A stretch of DNA of 64,000 bases from Ktedonobacter sp. SOSP1-85 (GCF_016587415.1 NZ_BNJI01000001.1:4441501-4505500); one strand, 5' to 3'. Shown: positions 1-7,896, counted from the stretch's first letter. Made by a program: numbers and translations. The notes: generated from the letters alone by a model not told the origin.

Positions 1-351
1 GCTCAGGGTCTGGGCAGCGCCTTAAGCGAAGAATTGCTCTATGACGCGAAGGGGCAGCCGCTCACAAAGCATCTGGGCGACTACCACCTGTATAACGCGG
101 TTGATATGCCGCGCACTCAGGTCTACCTGGTCGAGACGGCCGAGCCTGCCGGGCCTTTTGGGGCCAAAGCCGTCTCCGAGGTCGCCATGGGCGCGGTCGC
201 CCCGGCCATCGCCAACGCCGTGGCCTCCGCCACCGGAATCCGCCTGCCATCGCTCCCCCTGACCCCTGAGCGCATCTTACGCGCATGGCACGCGCAACTC
301 CAGGCCCAGGCGCAAGCCCAGTCCCCCGCCCAGGAACCCATTCGCTCCTAA
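1..351 (+). CDS. Xanthine dehydrogenase / aldehyde oxidase family, molybdenum-binding subunit (C-terminal part)
   Basis: The frame is open from base 1, so the 5' end lies outside the window. The visible ~116 residues carry the C-terminal signature of XdhA/CoxL-type molybdenum hydroxylases: AQGLGSALSEEL, then a YHLYNAVDMP segment, then GPFGAKAVSEVAMGAVAPAIANAV, whose GAKAVSE glutamate is the catalytic base region of the family. It ends with the usual PLTPERILRAW helix and an Ala/Gln-rich tail. These enzymes oxidise purines, aldehydes or CO with a molybdopterin-cytosine dinucleotide cofactor. The substrate cannot be told from this fragment. moeA at 47132-45912 could help supply the cofactor. 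The gene is followed directly by a 32-bp perfect hairpin. Confidence 0.85.
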   Translation, partial: AQGLGSALSEELLYDAKGQPLTKHLGDYHLYNAVDMPRTQVYLVETAEPAGPFGAKAVSEVAMGAVAPAIANAVASATGIRLPSLPLTPERILRAWHAQLQAQAQAQSPAQEPIRS

Positions 352-361
352 AAAATTGAAG

Positions 362-429
362 AATCAATAAAGAAGTAAGGGATGTGAAAATGCGCAGGCA
401 TTTTCACATCCCTTACTTCTTTATTGATT
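362..429. terminator. 32-bp perfect inverted repeat, putative terminator
   Basis: Arms 362-393 and 398-429 pair perfectly over 32 bp around a 4-nt loop. The repeat starts 11 nt after the stop codon of the molybdenum hydroxylase gene. The outer half is AT-rich and there is no clear T-run. The terminator role is inferred from position. Confidence 0.7.
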
Positions 430-482
430 AGAATAAATGCGCTGTTTTATCATAACCGAGCGTAAGACCCCTGGCTTTAGCC

Positions 483-711
483 CTGTCACTTATACACAAA
501 TATGAAAGTTTGCAGAAGATCCTCAGCATGATGCAAGGAAAAGGTGTTGAAAAAAAGCCCCTTGATGCACAATGATGTGCTTTCAGTTTGGCGAGACAAG
601 CGACGTTTTCACCGAACGTGTGTCACCTTTCGTGTGGGGAAAAACGAGGTACCTGCAGCGCATCGCTTCCGTGTTCTTTCTCCAGATCGCATATTTGTGT
701 ATAAGTGACAG
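483..711. mobile_element. 229-bp MITE with Tn5/IS50-like ends and 9-bp target duplication
   Basis: Perfect 22-bp terminal inverted repeats at 483-504 and 690-711 begin CTGTCACTTATACACAAAT. This differs at only a few places from the Tn5 mosaic end CTGTCTCTTATACACATCT and contains a DnaA-box-like TTATACACA, as the Tn5 outer end does. The 9-bp sequence gctttagcc is duplicated exactly at 474-482 and 712-720, the target duplication length made by IS50-type IS4-family transposases. No transposase is encoded inside, so it is non-autonomous. Without the element and one repeat copy, the flanks join into a cccctggctttagccacgggg hairpin of the IS200/IS605 end type, so the MITE landed in an older element. 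Confidence 0.88.
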
Positions 712-771
712 GCTTTAGCCACGGGGATACAAGCGAGTCCTTTTGAGGCGGATAGGGTGGGGTAAAAACGC

Positions 772-809
772 TTGACATGCAACCATTACAGTGTTAAAAT
801 GGTTGCATG
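772..809 (+). promoter_or_regulatory. Promoter with overlapping 12-bp inverted-repeat operator
   Basis: A -35 TTGACA (772-777) and -10 TAAAAT (795-800) are separated by exactly 17 nt. A perfect 12-bp inverted repeat, CATGCAACCATT (776-787) and its complement (798-809), overlaps both boxes and reaches the ATG at 807. The predicted transcription start falls at or next to that ATG, so the mRNA would be leaderless. The layout suggests repression by the encoded RHH protein. Confidence 0.75.
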
Positions 810-965
810 AAACAAGAAACACAACCGCTTACAGTGCGTTTCCCTCCTGCTCTTTTGAAGCAACTCAGGATATGCGCAATCATCAACAACTGTTCCCTCA
901 ACGGGGAGATTCTTACGGCAATCGAGGAGCATGTGAAGCGAGAGGCAAAGAAGAAAGGTCAGTAA
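807..965 (+). CDS. Small ribbon-helix-helix (Arc/CopG-like) DNA-binding protein
   Basis: This 52-residue ORF starts at the ATG inside the operator repeat. It reads MKQETQPLTVRFPPALLKQL, then ICAIINNCSLNGEILTAIEE and a lysine-rich tail. The pattern LTVRFPPALLKQLR (beta strand plus helix) followed by a turn with SLNGEI and a second helix fits the Arc/MetJ fold, which binds DNA as a dimer. The stop codon is one nucleotide before the tnpB GTG, so the two genes are almost certainly cotranscribed. The overlap of its operator with promoter and start codon suggests autoregulation and control of tnpB. No SD is visible, in line with leaderless translation. Family assignment is by pattern only. Confidence 0.72.
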   Translation: MKQETQPLTVRFPPALLKQLRICAIINNCSLNGEILTAIEEHVKREAKKKGQ

Positions 966-966
966 C

Positions 967-2109
967 GTGGTCAAGAAGGCGTATAAGTACCGCTTTTACC
1001 CAACGGACGAACAGGCGCGTCATCTGGCGCAAACGTTCGGCTGTTGTCGCTTCGTGTACAACTATGCCCTCTCGACCAAGAAACGTGCCTACTTTGATCA
1101 CAAACGCAAGATCAAAACCTCCGAACTCAGTGTCGCCATCACCGCCCTCAAAAAAGAGGAGGGGACGGCATGGCTCAAAGATGTGAGCAGCGTCCCCTTG
1201 CAACAGTCCCTTCGTCATCTTGACGCCGCCTACAAAAACTTTTTTGAGGGGCGAGCCAAGTATCCCACCTTCAAAAAGAAGCACAAAGGACAGAGCGCGA
1301 CCTATACCGACAACGCCTTTACATGGCGTGAGGGAAAGCTCACCCTTGCCAAACAGAAAGACCCCCTCAATATTGTGTGGTCGCGCCCACTGCCAAAGGA
1401 TACACGTATTTCCAGTGTGACCATCTCCAAAGACCCATCAGGGCGCTATTTCATTTCTTTGCTGGTTGAAGAGTGGATCGAACCTCTTCCCCTGACGGAG
1501 AAGGTCGTCGGGGTGGACCTGGGCCTCAAATCCCTGCTCATTACCTCCGATGGGGAAACCATCGCTAACCCAAAGCACCTCCACCGCTACGAAAAGAAGC
1601 TTGCCAAGGCTCAGAGACGACACGCGAAAAAGAAAAAGGGCAGCAAGAACCGCGACAAGGCCCGCAAAAAAGTGGCTCGTCTGCATGCCAAGATTGTCAA
1701 TACCCGTCGAGACTACCAGCACAAAGTGACCACCAGACTGATACGCGAAAACCAAGTGATCTGCCTGGAAGGCTTACATGTGGCTGGCATGCTCAAAAAC
1801 CACTGCCTTGCCAAAGCCATTAGCGATGTAGGATGGGGTGAGATTCGGCGGCAACTGGAATACAAAGCGGCATGGTACGGGCGCACGGTCGTCATCATTA
1901 ATCGGTGGGAAGCGACCAGCAAGACGTGTAGCGCCTGTGGGTACAACCTGGACATCCTCACCCTGGATGTACGGGAGTGGGTCTGTCCAGGTTGTGGTGT
2001 CTGCCATGACCGAGACATCAATGCTGCATACAACATCTTGGCTGCGGGACTCGCAGTCGTATCAGCCTGCGGAGAGAACGTAAGACCTGCGACCTCGAAA
2101 GGGGCGTAG
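967..2109 (+). CDS. tnpB: TnpB, RNA-guided nuclease of an IS200/IS605-type element
   Basis: The 380-residue protein is full length for TnpB. The N-terminal VKKAYKYRFYPTDEQ and FGCCRFVYNYAL segments are the family wedge/REC start. RuvC-I GVDLG is near residue 184, the RuvC-II glutamate (CLEGLHV) near 268, a zinc ribbon CSACG...CPGCG near 325-345, and RuvC-III DRDINAA near 350, so the DED catalytic triad is intact. TnpB proteins cut DNA guided by an RNA derived from the element's right end. No TnpA (Y1) transposase lies nearby, so this copy would move only in trans. The start is GTG, one base after the RHH stop codon, which implies translational coupling. Confidence 0.93.
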   Translation: MVKKAYKYRFYPTDEQARHLAQTFGCCRFVYNYALSTKKRAYFDHKRKIKTSELSVAITALKKEEGTAWLKDVSSVPLQQSLRHLDAAYKNFFEGRAKYPTFKKKHKGQSATYTDNAFTWREGKLTLAKQKDPLNIVWSRPLPKDTRISSVTISKDPSGRYFISLLVEEWIEPLPLTEKVVGVDLGLKSLLITSDGETIANPKHLHRYEKKLAKAQRRHAKKKKGSKNRDKARKKVARLHAKIVNTRRDYQHKVTTRLIRENQVICLEGLHVAGMLKNHCLAKAISDVGWGEIRRQLEYKAAWYGRTVVIINRWEATSKTCSACGYNLDILTLDVREWVCPGCGVCHDRDINAAYNILAAGLAVVSACGENVRPATSKGA

Positions 2110-2111
2110 GC

Positions 2112-2186
2112 AGTCCTCGGTGAAACAGGAAGGCTCTCTCGTGAGGGAGAGAATCCCCCGCCCTTCAGGCGTGGGGAGTAGGTCAA
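2112..2186 (+). ncRNA. IS605-type right end / 3' part of TnpB omega RNA
   Basis: Directly after tnpB come two hairpins: ctctc-gtgag-ggagag and a cccccgccc...ggcgtgggg stem, ending in agtaggTCAA at 2186. The TCAA end matches the right cleavage tetranucleotide known for IS608-type elements. In TnpB systems the omega RNA scaffold is made from this end and the guide is the flanking DNA, here starting with tctccatgctaaaac at 2187. The boundaries are inferred from family knowledge. Confidence 0.6.
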
Positions 2187-2379
2187 TCTCCATGCTAAAA
2201 CAAAGTAGGTGTATGGCCCAGGTTGGCGTGAGGGAAAGAGGGTATCAAATGTTTCCCATATGTGAATAGGTTTGTCATACGTCTACCCTGCTGTCGTATA
2301 AGCAGTTTCACGAAAGGTTCACCGCCGACGGCGCGAAAGGGTAAGACATGGCTCGCTAGTTTTAGCAAGGGGGAAGAAC

Positions 2380-3720
2380 ATGACTTATCACTGGTCGCGT
2401 GCCCCTATGGCGGCATGCTTCTGCCTTGTACTTTTATTTATGCCATTGAGTGGATGTGGCTTCAATGAGAGTGCCAGGCGTGTGCAGACGGGTCTTCTTG
2501 GTATCTTGGATCCGGGCGCGACATACACGGTCGACTTTTGGGAAGCTTTCCCCAGCGGAGCTGACAAAGACGCCGTTGAGCAGCTCGCTCAGCAATATAT
2601 GGATCAGCATCCTAATGTCACCATCAATCTCCAGGCCTTTGACTCCTATGACACCTTGAAGACCAGGCTCACGGCGGCCATCGCGGCGCATAAGACTCCC
2701 ACTATGGCCCAGGCCTATGAGAGCTGGGCCGCGCAATACCAGCAGGCCAACGCGCTCGCTTCACTCCAGCCCTATATCTCCGGCAAGAACGGCTTAAGCC
2801 AGGCCGATATCGCTGATTTCTACCCCACGCTCTGGCGTGATGGCCAGCTCGTCGGCACCCAGTATATGCTGCCCTTCAACAAGAGCGTTGAGGTGCTCTA
2901 CTATAACACTGATCTCTTGAAGGCGGCAGGCATCAAACCGCCGGATACCATGAGTGAACTGGAGGCTACTATTAAGAAGGTCTCCAAGGGTGATGGTTCG
3001 CGCTGGGGTCTCTCCTTTACGCCCCAGGTCGATGAGTGGGCAACCTTCTATAAAGCCTTTGGAGGCGGTGACTTTATTAGCGCGGACAAAAAGATGATTA
3101 CCTTTAGCGAGGGTGCGAACGCGAAATCCGCTCTACAAGCTATGGATGATCTGTCTCCCCTGGTCGACTCTGGCGCGATCCATATCACTCGTGAGGATGC
3201 CTGGCAGAACGACTTTACCTCGGGCAAGGCGGCCTTCGCCATCGGCTCCGTCTCGCATTACCCCTACCTGCTCAAGAGCACACATAATAAGCTGCATATA
3301 GGCCAGGTTCCGCTGCCTTCCGGCCCCGGTGGGCGCTATACCTCGCTCTATGGTACAAACCTTGCCCTCTTCTCCAACAGCGACAACGCGGCCCGGAACG
3401 CGGCCTGGGACTTTATGAAGTTTCTCGTCAGCCCCGAAGCGAATGCGACTTTCGTCCAGGTCACAGGCTATATTCCCGTGCGCAAGTCCGCCTATGAGGG
3501 CGCACCCCTCAAGGCCTTCTACACACGTTATCCCGAGCGCAAAGCCGGACCCGAATCCATCGTCTACGGCTTTGTCCCCAGCATCCTCCCCGCCTGGGAC
3601 CAATGCCGCTCAACCATCACCACCAGCTATACCAGCGCGCTCACTGGCCAACTCTCCTCAGACACCGCCCTCCAAAAAATGGCCAACACCTGCAACTACG
3701 CTCTCGCCCTCGATTATTAA
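2380..3720 (+). CDS. ABC transporter extracellular solute-binding lipoprotein (family 1, sugar type)
   Basis: This is a 446-residue secreted lipoprotein. The signal peptide ends in a lipobox (LSGC, cysteine near residue 26). The mature part has the family 1 hallmarks: TVDFWEAFPSGADKDAVEQL, AQQYMDQHPNVTINLQAF, YMLPFNKSVEVLYYNTDLLKAAGI and TLWRDGQLVGTQYMLP. It would deliver a sugar, oligosaccharide or glycerol-phosphate-like ligand to a permease. No permease or ATPase gene is adjacent, so it is an orphan here. Start at 2380 follows a strong AGGGGGAAG SD. The 190-nt stretch between the tnpB element and this gene shows no feature I can name. A 28-bp hairpin follows the gene. Confidence 0.9.
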   Translation: MTYHWSRAPMAACFCLVLLFMPLSGCGFNESARRVQTGLLGILDPGATYTVDFWEAFPSGADKDAVEQLAQQYMDQHPNVTINLQAFDSYDTLKTRLTAAIAAHKTPTMAQAYESWAAQYQQANALASLQPYISGKNGLSQADIADFYPTLWRDGQLVGTQYMLPFNKSVEVLYYNTDLLKAAGIKPPDTMSELEATIKKVSKGDGSRWGLSFTPQVDEWATFYKAFGGGDFISADKKMITFSEGANAKSALQAMDDLSPLVDSGAIHITREDAWQNDFTSGKAAFAIGSVSHYPYLLKSTHNKLHIGQVPLPSGPGGRYTSLYGTNLALFSNSDNAARNAAWDFMKFLVSPEANATFVQVTGYIPVRKSAYEGAPLKAFYTRYPERKAGPESIVYGFVPSILPAWDQCRSTITTSYTSALTGQLSSDTALQKMANTCNYALALDY

Positions 3721-3730
3721 AAGAAAGAAG

Positions 3731-3789
3731 TTAATAAATGGATGAGAGTGGTCCTGGCACCGCCAGGACCACTCTCATCCATTTATTAA
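3731..3789. terminator. 28-bp perfect inverted repeat, putative terminator
   Basis: Arms 3731-3758 and 3762-3789 with a 3-nt loop lie 10 nt after the solute-binding protein stop codon. The tip reads CTGGCACCGCCAG, related to the tips at 35602, 40008 and 55960. Confidence 0.7.
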
Positions 3790-3908
3790 TCCCTCTGCGC
3801 GGCGCAGGCACGAAGAGTTATGCTATACTTGGCTAAAATTGCTAGAAAGAAAATGCTAGAAAATAAATGCGATACATTCGCAAAAACTATGAGTAGAGGG
3901 TCCCTATA

Positions 3909-4457
3909 ATGAAAACGTGGCAGGTAGATCACCCGGAAGGACCAGATCTACAAAAGAAACGCTTTGCCATGACGCGCATCGACTCGCGCGAGTTCTCAGG
4001 CTATGTAAGCCTGCTCTTACTGGAGCAAGTGCGCGAGCCACTCATGGTAACGTTGCCAGGGACGGAAGTGTGCATAGCCGACGATGGCTTCCTTTGGTTG
4101 CAACACTTCCCGGCTGGCGCGCGTTATGTCGTCACCTCTATCTTTAATGCGCAGCGCGAACTGGTGCGCTGGCGCGTAGATATTGTGGCGCGTCACTACC
4201 TTAATGAACAGGGCATGCTCACTTGCGAGGGCCTCTATCTTACTATTGACGTCTCGCCTCTGGGGGAGATTCACCTGCTGGGGATCGTCGACCTGGACGA
4301 GGCACTACGCAAGCAAGCGGTGACCTCGGTTATGTATGAAACGGCCTGGCGTGAAGCCGACCACCTGATGCTAGCATTGGAGGAAGATGCCTTCCCCTGC
4401 TCTGGCTCGGTGAAGAGGACCTGGAGCGCCTGTTACCAATGCTATAACCAATGCTAA
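3909..4457 (+). CDS. DUF402 domain protein (FomD-like fold)
   Basis: The 182-residue protein has the DUF402 pattern. A middle strand region (FLWLQHFPAGARYVVTSIFNAQRELVRWRVDI) is followed by an acidic stretch, LYLTIDVSPLGEIHLLGIVDLDEAL, that corresponds to the DLYLDV...DEDEL metal/phosphate-binding core of nucleoside diphosphatase-like DUF402 proteins. Function is not established for this subfamily. The C-terminal tail (CYQCYNQC) is odd and may come from a repeat. The start at 3909 has only a weak SD; ATG 3969 is an alternative. A second DUF402 protein lies at 41185-40709. Confidence 0.7.
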   Translation: MKTWQVDHPEGPDLQKKRFAMTRIDSREFSGYVSLLLLEQVREPLMVTLPGTEVCIADDGFLWLQHFPAGARYVVTSIFNAQRELVRWRVDIVARHYLNEQGMLTCEGLYLTIDVSPLGEIHLLGIVDLDEALRKQAVTSVMYETAWREADHLMLALEEDAFPCSGSVKRTWSACYQCYNQC

Positions 4458-4494
4458 AACTATCTTTCTTTTCTTTCTCTTTTACTCTTCCTAT

Positions 4495-4562
4495 CGAAAA
4501 ACCTGAGCGCAAAGCGCTAGCCACGAGAGTGGCGCTGCGCCCCGAATGGGGGTTGGTTTTCG
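4495..4562. repeat. Dispersed palindromic (REP-like) repeat, copy 1
   Basis: The segment reads cgaaaaacctgagcgc, then gcgctagccac-gagag-tggcgct, then ccccgaatgggg and ggttttcgcat. Related copies are at 8600-8665 (inside a kinase gene), 35998-36046 (reverse orientation) and 56085-56115. The copies share the gagcgc...gcgct core and the ggttttcgcat end. Confidence 0.6.
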
Positions 4563-4632
4563 CATAAGGAGCTATGCAAAAAACTCCACCACGGTTTGTA
4601 AGGACGCAAGCTGATTTCGTTTCAACCTGAGG

Positions 4633-4688
4633 GAGGCCCGAACGGCGCATCGTTGTACATGCGTTAGTTCGGGCCTCTTTTTTTTGAC
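4633..4688 (+). terminator. Intrinsic terminator between the DUF402 and kinase genes
   Basis: An 11-bp stem, gaggcccgaac (4633-4643) with gttcgggcctc (4667-4677), encloses an inner gcat/atgc stem and is followed by a run of eight or more T. It is about 180 nt after the DUF402 stop and 220 nt before the kinase start. Confidence 0.8.
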
Positions 4689-4834
4689 ACAATTGTGTAG
4701 GTTGTGAGCTTGCTAACAGCACAGTTAATCGCTGCGTGGTATGCTGCTAATTGCCCTGGATGCCTGCCCTGCGCCCTTTATTTTCATGCATAGGCAAAAC
4801 AGGCAAGCGAGCGTGCAATAGTCGACGCGTACGG

Positions 4835-4840
4835 TATAAT
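4835..4840 (+). promoter_or_regulatory. -10 box of the Ser/Thr kinase promoter
   Basis: A perfect TATAAT lies 68 nt before the kinase start, downstream of the intrinsic terminator. No good -35 hexamer is seen 16-18 nt upstream. Confidence 0.5.
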
Positions 4841-4908
4841 AGTGCGTAAGTCTCGTTCGTTTGAGAGAGAACTCATCATCACAAATAAATTCTTTCGGGA
4901 GAAAAGTT

Positions 4909-6810
4909 ATGGCAGACCTGGAAGGAAGGACCCTTGACCGCTACGAATTGCGGCAAATCATTGGTAAAGGTGGTATGGCGGACGTATACGAGGGATACGA
5001 CACCCGCTTCCAGCGTATCGTGGCGGTCAAAGTATTTAAACGCGACGATGAAGAGATGCGCCGCCGCTTCGAGCGCGAAGCCCGGGTAATGGCACAGTTG
5101 CGCCATCCTTATCTTATTCCTATTTTTGACGCGGGTAGCAACAGCGTTGATGGTTACGAGTGCTACTATTTGGTGATGCCCTATCTTGAGGGGGGGACGC
5201 TGCGCACCCGCCTGCGCCGCTCACCGCTCAAACCAGAGGAGGCCGCCCGTATCTTGCGCGATATCGGCTCCGCCCTCGATTATATCCATGCTCGCGGTAT
5301 CATCCATCGCGATATCAAGTCCTCAAATGTCCTGCTGGACAACGAGGGGCGTTGTTACCTTGCTGATTTTGGCATCGCGCGTAACACCGGCGACGTGACT
5401 CAACTCACCTCAACCGGCTTCTTGATGGGTACGGTTGACTACATGGCACCCGAACTTTTCGAGGAGGACCACAAGGCCGACGCCCGCAGCGATCTCTATG
5501 GTCTGGGTGTGCTACTCTTTGAGATGGTCACTGGCCGTGTACCCTTTGAGGCCGCGAACCAGATTGCCGTTGTTTCGATGCACATCAATAAGCAGCCGCC
5601 ATCGCCACGACGCTATGCCTCAAACCTGCCCGTCGCCGCCGAGAAGGTCATTCTCAAGTCTCTGGAGAAGCGCCCGGAGCTACGCTACTCCAGCGCGACC
5701 GAGATGGCCGATGCCTTCACCAATGCGCTCCAGGAGCAGCCGCAGGCTAAACCGGAGCCGAAGGGGGCCACCCTCCACTCCGACCGCACGGTCCGGGGAG
5801 ACTTCCCCGCAGGAACCATGCATTCGGCGCGCACCGAGCGTGCTGAGGCGGCTCCCGCCGAGCCATCCATCCATTCGCTGCGTACCGAGCGCGCTGATGG
5901 TCCGCTGGTATTGCCAGCACCGCCTGCCGGGCAGCGCGCAGCCGAACCCAACCGGGGCCAGCCTCCTTACCAGGCGGCGCATTCGCCCCAGAACTATGCC
6001 CCGCACGCTGGCACTCCCACACGCGAGCAGGCGCCCCGAACTTCTCAGCAGAACTACGGGCAACAGGGTTATGGGCAGCCCCAATCTCGCCAGTATCCTC
6101 CAGAGCAGCAGCGCTACGGGCAGCAGGATCGCTATGACCAGCCCCAACCGCGTTCTGCCTCCTCGCCCCAGCACCAGGCGCCGCGTCCACGTCCCGCCAC
6201 GCCTACCCCACCACCCGAGCCACCCTCTCACAATCGTGGCTACATTATGGTCGGTGCCGCCCTTCTCATCTTGCTGATCATCGCCGTTCCCGCCTATATG
6301 CTCTTGAAGAACGGCACGCCAGGCACCAGCAACAACGGCACAAACGGCTCGAGCGCCACGGCGATCAGCACCCAGGACCCTGGCGCGACCCAGACAGCCC
6401 AGGCGCAGGCGCAGGCCACTCAGCAGGCCCAGGCGACAGCCTCGGTCATCAGAACCGCGACCGCGACCAACCCCGTCTATCAGGACCCCCTGACGGACGC
6501 CGGCAGCGAGGCGGGATGGGAATCAAGCTCCAGTTGTTCCTTCATTCCTAATGAGGGCTATCACGTGACGGTGGCCAAGGGTTTTCTAGGCTCAAGCTCA
6601 AATAAGGGTTGCTCGGAGAGCCAGAAACAGTTTGGCGACCAGACCATTAGTGTAGATATGCTCATCAAGAGCGGCGATGGCGGCGGCGTCTACTTCCGTG
6701 TAGCCAAGAGCGTTATTGGAACTTACGCGGGCTATCTCTTTCAGATTGGACCCGATGGACACTACAAAATCTCTTCTTCGGGAACTTCTCCACTGGCTCT
6801 ACTCCCTTGA
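4909..6810 (+). CDS. Transmembrane Ser/Thr protein kinase (PknB/Hanks type), frameshifted near its 3' end
   Basis: The N-terminal ~270 residues are a complete Hanks kinase: GKGGMADVYEG P-loop, VAVKVF lysine, HRDIKSSN catalytic loop, DFGIA, and an APE-like motif (YMAPELF). A long Pro/Gln/Ser linker follows, with repeated HSxRTERA-like units that are plausible phosphosites. One membrane segment (GYIMVGAALLILLIIAV) is next, then an extracellular beta-sandwich resembling DUF1080/LamG-type sensor domains. Start ATG 4909 follows CGGGAGA. The frame stops early at 6810, but the beta domain continues in another frame to 7031. Restoring one G in the GGG at 6780-6782 would rejoin them. A PP2C phosphatase at 56145 could be a counterpart. 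Confidence 0.9.
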   Translation: MADLEGRTLDRYELRQIIGKGGMADVYEGYDTRFQRIVAVKVFKRDDEEMRRRFEREARVMAQLRHPYLIPIFDAGSNSVDGYECYYLVMPYLEGGTLRTRLRRSPLKPEEAARILRDIGSALDYIHARGIIHRDIKSSNVLLDNEGRCYLADFGIARNTGDVTQLTSTGFLMGTVDYMAPELFEEDHKADARSDLYGLGVLLFEMVTGRVPFEAANQIAVVSMHINKQPPSPRRYASNLPVAAEKVILKSLEKRPELRYSSATEMADAFTNALQEQPQAKPEPKGATLHSDRTVRGDFPAGTMHSARTERAEAAPAEPSIHSLRTERADGPLVLPAPPAGQRAAEPNRGQPPYQAAHSPQNYAPHAGTPTREQAPRTSQQNYGQQGYGQPQSRQYPPEQQRYGQQDRYDQPQPRSASSPQHQAPRPRPATPTPPPEPPSHNRGYIMVGAALLILLIIAVPAYMLLKNGTPGTSNNGTNGSSATAISTQDPGATQTAQAQAQATQQAQATASVIRTATATNPVYQDPLTDAGSEAGWESSSSCSFIPNEGYHVTVAKGFLGSSSNKGCSESQKQFGDQTISVDMLIKSGDGGGVYFRVAKSVIGTYAGYLFQIGPDGHYKISSSGTSPLALLP

Positions 6811-7031
6811 AAGAGGATACCATTACCACAGGTTTCCACACGGGTCCTGGCGTCAAGAATACGCTCCAAATCATCGCTCACGGGACAACGCTCTCATTCT
6901 ATGTCAACAACATCTTTGTCGCATCGCTCAGCAATGCTGACCATCCAGATCAAGGTGTCATCGCCTTTCTCGCCAACGCGCAGAAGGAAGATGCCGACGT
7001 CGTCTATAGCAACCTGAAAGTGTTTAATTAA
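6780..7031 (+). pseudogene. Out-of-frame C-terminal part of the Ser/Thr kinase
   Basis: In this frame the sequence GNFSTGSTPLKEDTITTGFH continues directly from YKISSSG in the kinase frame. It completes the beta-sandwich with NTLQIIAHGTTLSFYVNNIF and DQGVIAFLANAQ, a typical DUF1080-like ending. It has no start codon or SD of its own in a suitable place. It is best read as the end of the same gene, separated by a one-base deletion or a sequencing error. Confidence 0.75.
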
Positions 7032-7103
7032 TCCATAAAAATAATGAGCTCAGGATGACAGCCAGCGGCTGTCATCCTGAGCTCATTATTTTTATGGATT
7101 AAT
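7027..7103. terminator. 37-bp perfect inverted repeat shared by two convergent genes
   Basis: Arms 7027-7063 and 7067-7103 are perfectly complementary with a 3-nt loop, the longest perfect pair in the window. The stop codon of the kinase reading frame (7029-7031) lies in the left arm and that of the methyltransferase (7099-7101) in the right arm. A bidirectional terminator is the natural reading. Confidence 0.75.
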
Positions 7104-7896
7104 ATGCTACAAAGAGGCCCGCGACCTTTTGGATGCGCACTGCTCCCAGCGTGTCGATCTGCCTCTCAATGATCTCCGCCAGCGTGGCCTTCTGCTCATC
7201 CGTCAGATCCTTGCCCGCGCTGCCTGAGAGTATATAGTCGATCAACGGTTCGGCCTCGGTGACCACGAGTTGGTCTTCGTTGCGAATGACCTCTACGCTG
7301 GCGAAATGCTGGCGTAACTCTTCCTCTCCCATCTCCAGGTGAAAGGTGAGCTGTCCCTGTTCGCCCCATAAATAATTGCCCGCAATCTGGTGGAAGAGCT
7401 CCCTGATCTCCTTGAGGTTGTCGCGCCCATTGGTCGCGGCATAGAAGCGCCCTGTTGGCTTGAGGACGCGCCTGATCTCAGCCAGGGCCTTCTGGCGGTC
7501 AGGCACATGATAGAGCATATGGTTGGCAATCACCATGTCCAGGCTCTGGTCTGGTAAGGGAATGGCCTGCGCGTCGATGGCCTGAAAGGTGAAGGGATAA
7601 GAACTCTCTGCTAACGTCTGCCGGGCCTCATCCAGCATGCCAGCAGAGAAGTCGGAGAGTGTGATAGAAGAATCTGGGGGTAAACGGTCCAGGTTCCGCT
7701 GCCAGAGGTGCGCGGGACCACACCCCAGCTCAAGCACTTTAGCGCCAGGGGTAAATGCCAGGTGATCGAAGACCCAGCGGTGCCAGTCATACTTATTCTG
7801 GCTAAAGCGCTGGTGAAGTTGGATGCGAACATTCAACTTCTCAGCGTTCTGATACTGATTGCCTAACAGGTATTGTTGGTTGGCGATATCGCTCAT
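7099..7896 (-). CDS. SAM-dependent class I methyltransferase (Methyltransf_11/25 type)
   Basis: The 265-residue protein has the class I SAM-binding order. Motif I VLELGCGPAHLW is near residue 55, an acidic motif follows at SITLSDFSAGML, and FQAIDAQAIPLPDQSLDMVIANHMLYHVPDRQKALAEIRRVLKPTG is the typical UbiE-like post-I to motif III block. The substrate is unknown. It is the third gene after a histidine kinase and LuxR-type regulator on the same strand, 17 nt downstream of the regulator, so it is probably cotranscribed with them. The last codons lie inside the shared 37-bp hairpin. Confidence 0.85.
   Translation of the reverse strand: MSDIANQQYLLGNQYQNAEKLNVRIQLHQRFSQNKYDWHRWVFDHLAFTPGAKVLELGCGPAHLWQRNLDRLPPDSSITLSDFSAGMLDEARQTLAESSYPFTFQAIDAQAIPLPDQSLDMVIANHMLYHVPDRQKALAEIRRVLKPTGRFYAATNGRDNLKEIRELFHQIAGNYLWGEQGQLTFHLEMGEEELRQHFASVEVIRNEDQLVVTEAEPLIDYILSGSAGKDLTDEQKATLAEIIERQIDTLGAVRIQKVAGLFVAY

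Noticed and set aside
5435..6277. 280-residue plus-strand ORF inside the kinase gene
   Set aside because: Arg/Ser/Pro-rich alternate frame of the kinase linker; no SD or family.
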